The notes beneath the pieces are model-generated. The model saw only the letters and a list, made by a program, of their open reading frames with translations. It had not been told where the DNA came from and made no database searches. This document shows positions 62,490-64,000 of a DNA stretch of 64,000 bases, one piece after another (position 1 is the first letter of the stretch; every line of letters starts with the position of its first letter). Location of the stretch: contig OX345640.1 in the NCBI GenBank assembly GCA_947044365.1, positions 8,367,088 to 8,431,087 on the forward strand, written 5' to 3'. Made by a program: the position numbers and the translations under genes. Source of the DNA: Petrosia ficiformis (lineage: Eukaryota > Porifera > Demospongiae > Haplosclerida > Petrosiidae).

Positions 62490-64000
62490 ATGGCTGGAAA
62501 TTATCAACATGCATTTTATGACATAAAATCTATCTCTGCTGGACTATATCTGGTTGAAAATCCTCCATCAGCTCTGCAACATGATGCTGGATGGTTAAGA
62601 ATGCAAGCTACTGATACGATACAGACTGCAATCACTGGTGGAGGAGGGAGGGTGACTGACTGTCGTATTGGGTCTACTCACTCGTTGGTGACAGTGGACA
62701 ATAGTGAAGGTGAACTTGTTATTAACAGTACATATAAACTAAATATACATTTATGATTATATTATGTAACAGGACTTACTGCATTTCAAAACTCAAGAAT
62801 AACATCAACAGTAAGTATACATATTGTATGTTGTGTGTGAAAGAATGAATGATCGTAAAGTACTGCTATATTGGTTTGCAGTATGCATGATGTTATATAA
62901 TCATTTGGTACATAATATAAAAAGAGGAATTTCATATGTACACATTATAGTTTACAGAGTCTACTTCTATAACAATTACTGGTGATAAACTCCCAACTCG
63001 TACACAAATTAGTGACATCTGTCAAGAAATAAGCCACACCCTAAAAGCTACATTGCAAGAAGATGTTCATTCAGTAACACTATCTGGTTACTGGGGACAT
63101 GTACAACAAGCTAGAGAGAGTATTCATTCGTTAATACTAGATAATGCCGTGACCACACCTACAAAGAAGAGTAGTAGAGGAGGTGGGGACATGTCTTATG
63201 TCAAGGGTAATGAGGTATATCATCATGGTGAGTGAGAGCAAACTTCTTTTTCTGAAAGTCAATATCCTTTTTTGCAATATAGCCACACCTACTTCCACTT
63301 CATATTATAAAGACACACACAACCAATCATCCCTCACAAAGGACACACCCACAGGCACATCCCATTACGATACTATATCAAATATTTCACCCGATATTAT
63401 CAAACTGATGAAAAATAACCATATGGGATTTTGTACTGGAATTGACCACAAAGAAGGAAGTAGTACAGTTCACTTTACGTTCAATAGTGAAAGTGCTATG
63501 GATGAAGCCATGGAAAGGTTTACGAGTATATATGATGAATTGGAACATGCTGGTGTAACGAACCGCTGTCTGAAGGTACCAGAAGGTGTTCATCAAGATG
63601 TAGGATTAGTTACCATTACATCAGAGCTTGAGAACAAGTATCCAAACACCCTTATAACATGGTTACCAAAAAACTTGGAAATAGAAGTTATTTCATCAGA
63701 ACTTGAGAGCGTTTTAACTGATTTACAACAAATGATGGAAGAACTTCGAATCCAAGAACAAGGAAAAGGAGGAAGAGGAGGAGGAAGGGGTGGAGGAAGA
63801 GGAGGAGGAAGGGGTGGCGGAAGGGGAGGAGGAGGAGTATGGGGAGAAACCATTGGAAAATGGATTGGACAGAAAAACAAGCATAGTCCTGTACATGTTA
63901 TATACAGGCAAGAAGTAAGTATATCCTTTCAAAAGGGACGACACTTTGTACTTCGTCATGGCAACATCCTAGATGAAAAGGTCGACGCAGTAGTGAATCC
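62490..64000 (+). CDS. Macrodomain protein with RGG repeat, 3' truncated by window end
   Basis: Four exons: 62490-62709, 62773-62810, 62951-63227, and 63283 to the window end. The N-terminus (MAGNYQHAFYDIKSISAGLYLVE) and the next segments (CRIGSTHSLVTV; LSGYWGHVQQARESIHSLI) look like RRM/KH-type repeats as in PARP14 relatives. From about 63763 a Gly-Arg stretch of five GGRG-type units forms an RGG box, a common RNA-binding or phase-separating motif. The frame then reaches FVLRHGNILDEKVDAVVNP, the opening of a macrodomain (family pattern GDIT..VDAIVN). A GTAAGT inside the frame near 63915 does not seem to be used, since the frame continues straight into the macrodomain. It is probably another PARP14-type gene; the catalytic end is outside the window. 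Confidence 0.82.

Noticed and set aside
63910..63950. Donor GTAAGT inside the last exon of the macrodomain gene
   Set aside because: The frame runs on without a break into RHGNILDEKVDAVVNP and no acceptor of sensible spacing follows, so it is taken as coding sequence.
63593..63959. Pro/Ser-rich minus-strand frames
   Set aside because: Antisense of the RGG repeat; the plus strand continues into a macrodomain and is the coding strand.

Overview
The window is animal nuclear DNA: AT-rich, with genes split into many short exons joined by consensus GT-AG introns (mostly 50-1000 bp), and with introns and spacers full of tetranucleotide tracts and short non-autonomous DNA transposons. Gene content (anillin, haspin, COP9 subunit 1, abLIM, an Ig/FN3 receptor tyrosine kinase-like protein, PARP14-like, CARD/TIR/ZU5 proteins) is metazoan. 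Compact genes, many divergent death-fold proteins and a divergent receptor kinase fit an early-branching animal, most probably a demosponge such as Amphimedon. That identification is inference; no species marker was seen. Exon borders were placed by eye from splice consensus, reading phase and family similarity, and should be good to a few bases.

Layout. 0.2-5.1 kb (+): C-terminal part of an anillin. 6.4-10.6 kb (-): haspin kinase, its introns packed with (TGGA)n/(TCCA)n tracts. 11.1-12.4 kb (-): an acidic protein that may be the 5' part of the haspin gene. 13.8-16.8 kb (+): a coiled-coil, basic protein with an IHO1-like layout. 17.0-22.9 kb (-): complete COP9 signalosome subunit 1. 23.4-35.2 kb (+): Ig/FN3 receptor with a tyrosine kinase-like domain that has lost both catalytic aspartates. 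36.3-46.7 kb (-): a death-fold cluster of three genes (CARD-like + repeat module; CARD-like + four repeat modules + ZU5-UPA + CARD-like; CARD-like + TIR) plus an inverted broken copy at 44.9-45.15 kb. 46.9-51.1 kb (-): abLIM with four LIM domains and a villin headpiece. 51.4-52.6 kb (+): an intronless class I phosphomannose isomerase-like gene. 52.9-62.2 kb (-): PARP14-like mono-ADP-ribosyltransferase. 62.5-64.0 kb (+): a second macrodomain gene, head-to-head with it and cut by the window end.

How they fit together. Two blocks are probably functional neighbourhoods. The death-fold block combines modules used in inflammasome-type signalling: ZU5-UPA followed by CARD is the NLRP1/CARD8 C-terminal layout, and TIR is a signalling or NAD-cleaving domain. 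The PARP14-like/macrodomain pair would write and read ADP-ribose marks, a chemistry linked to innate antiviral defence in vertebrates. The ~100-residue module repeated in the death-fold genes is not a domain I recognise and is the best candidate here for something undescribed.
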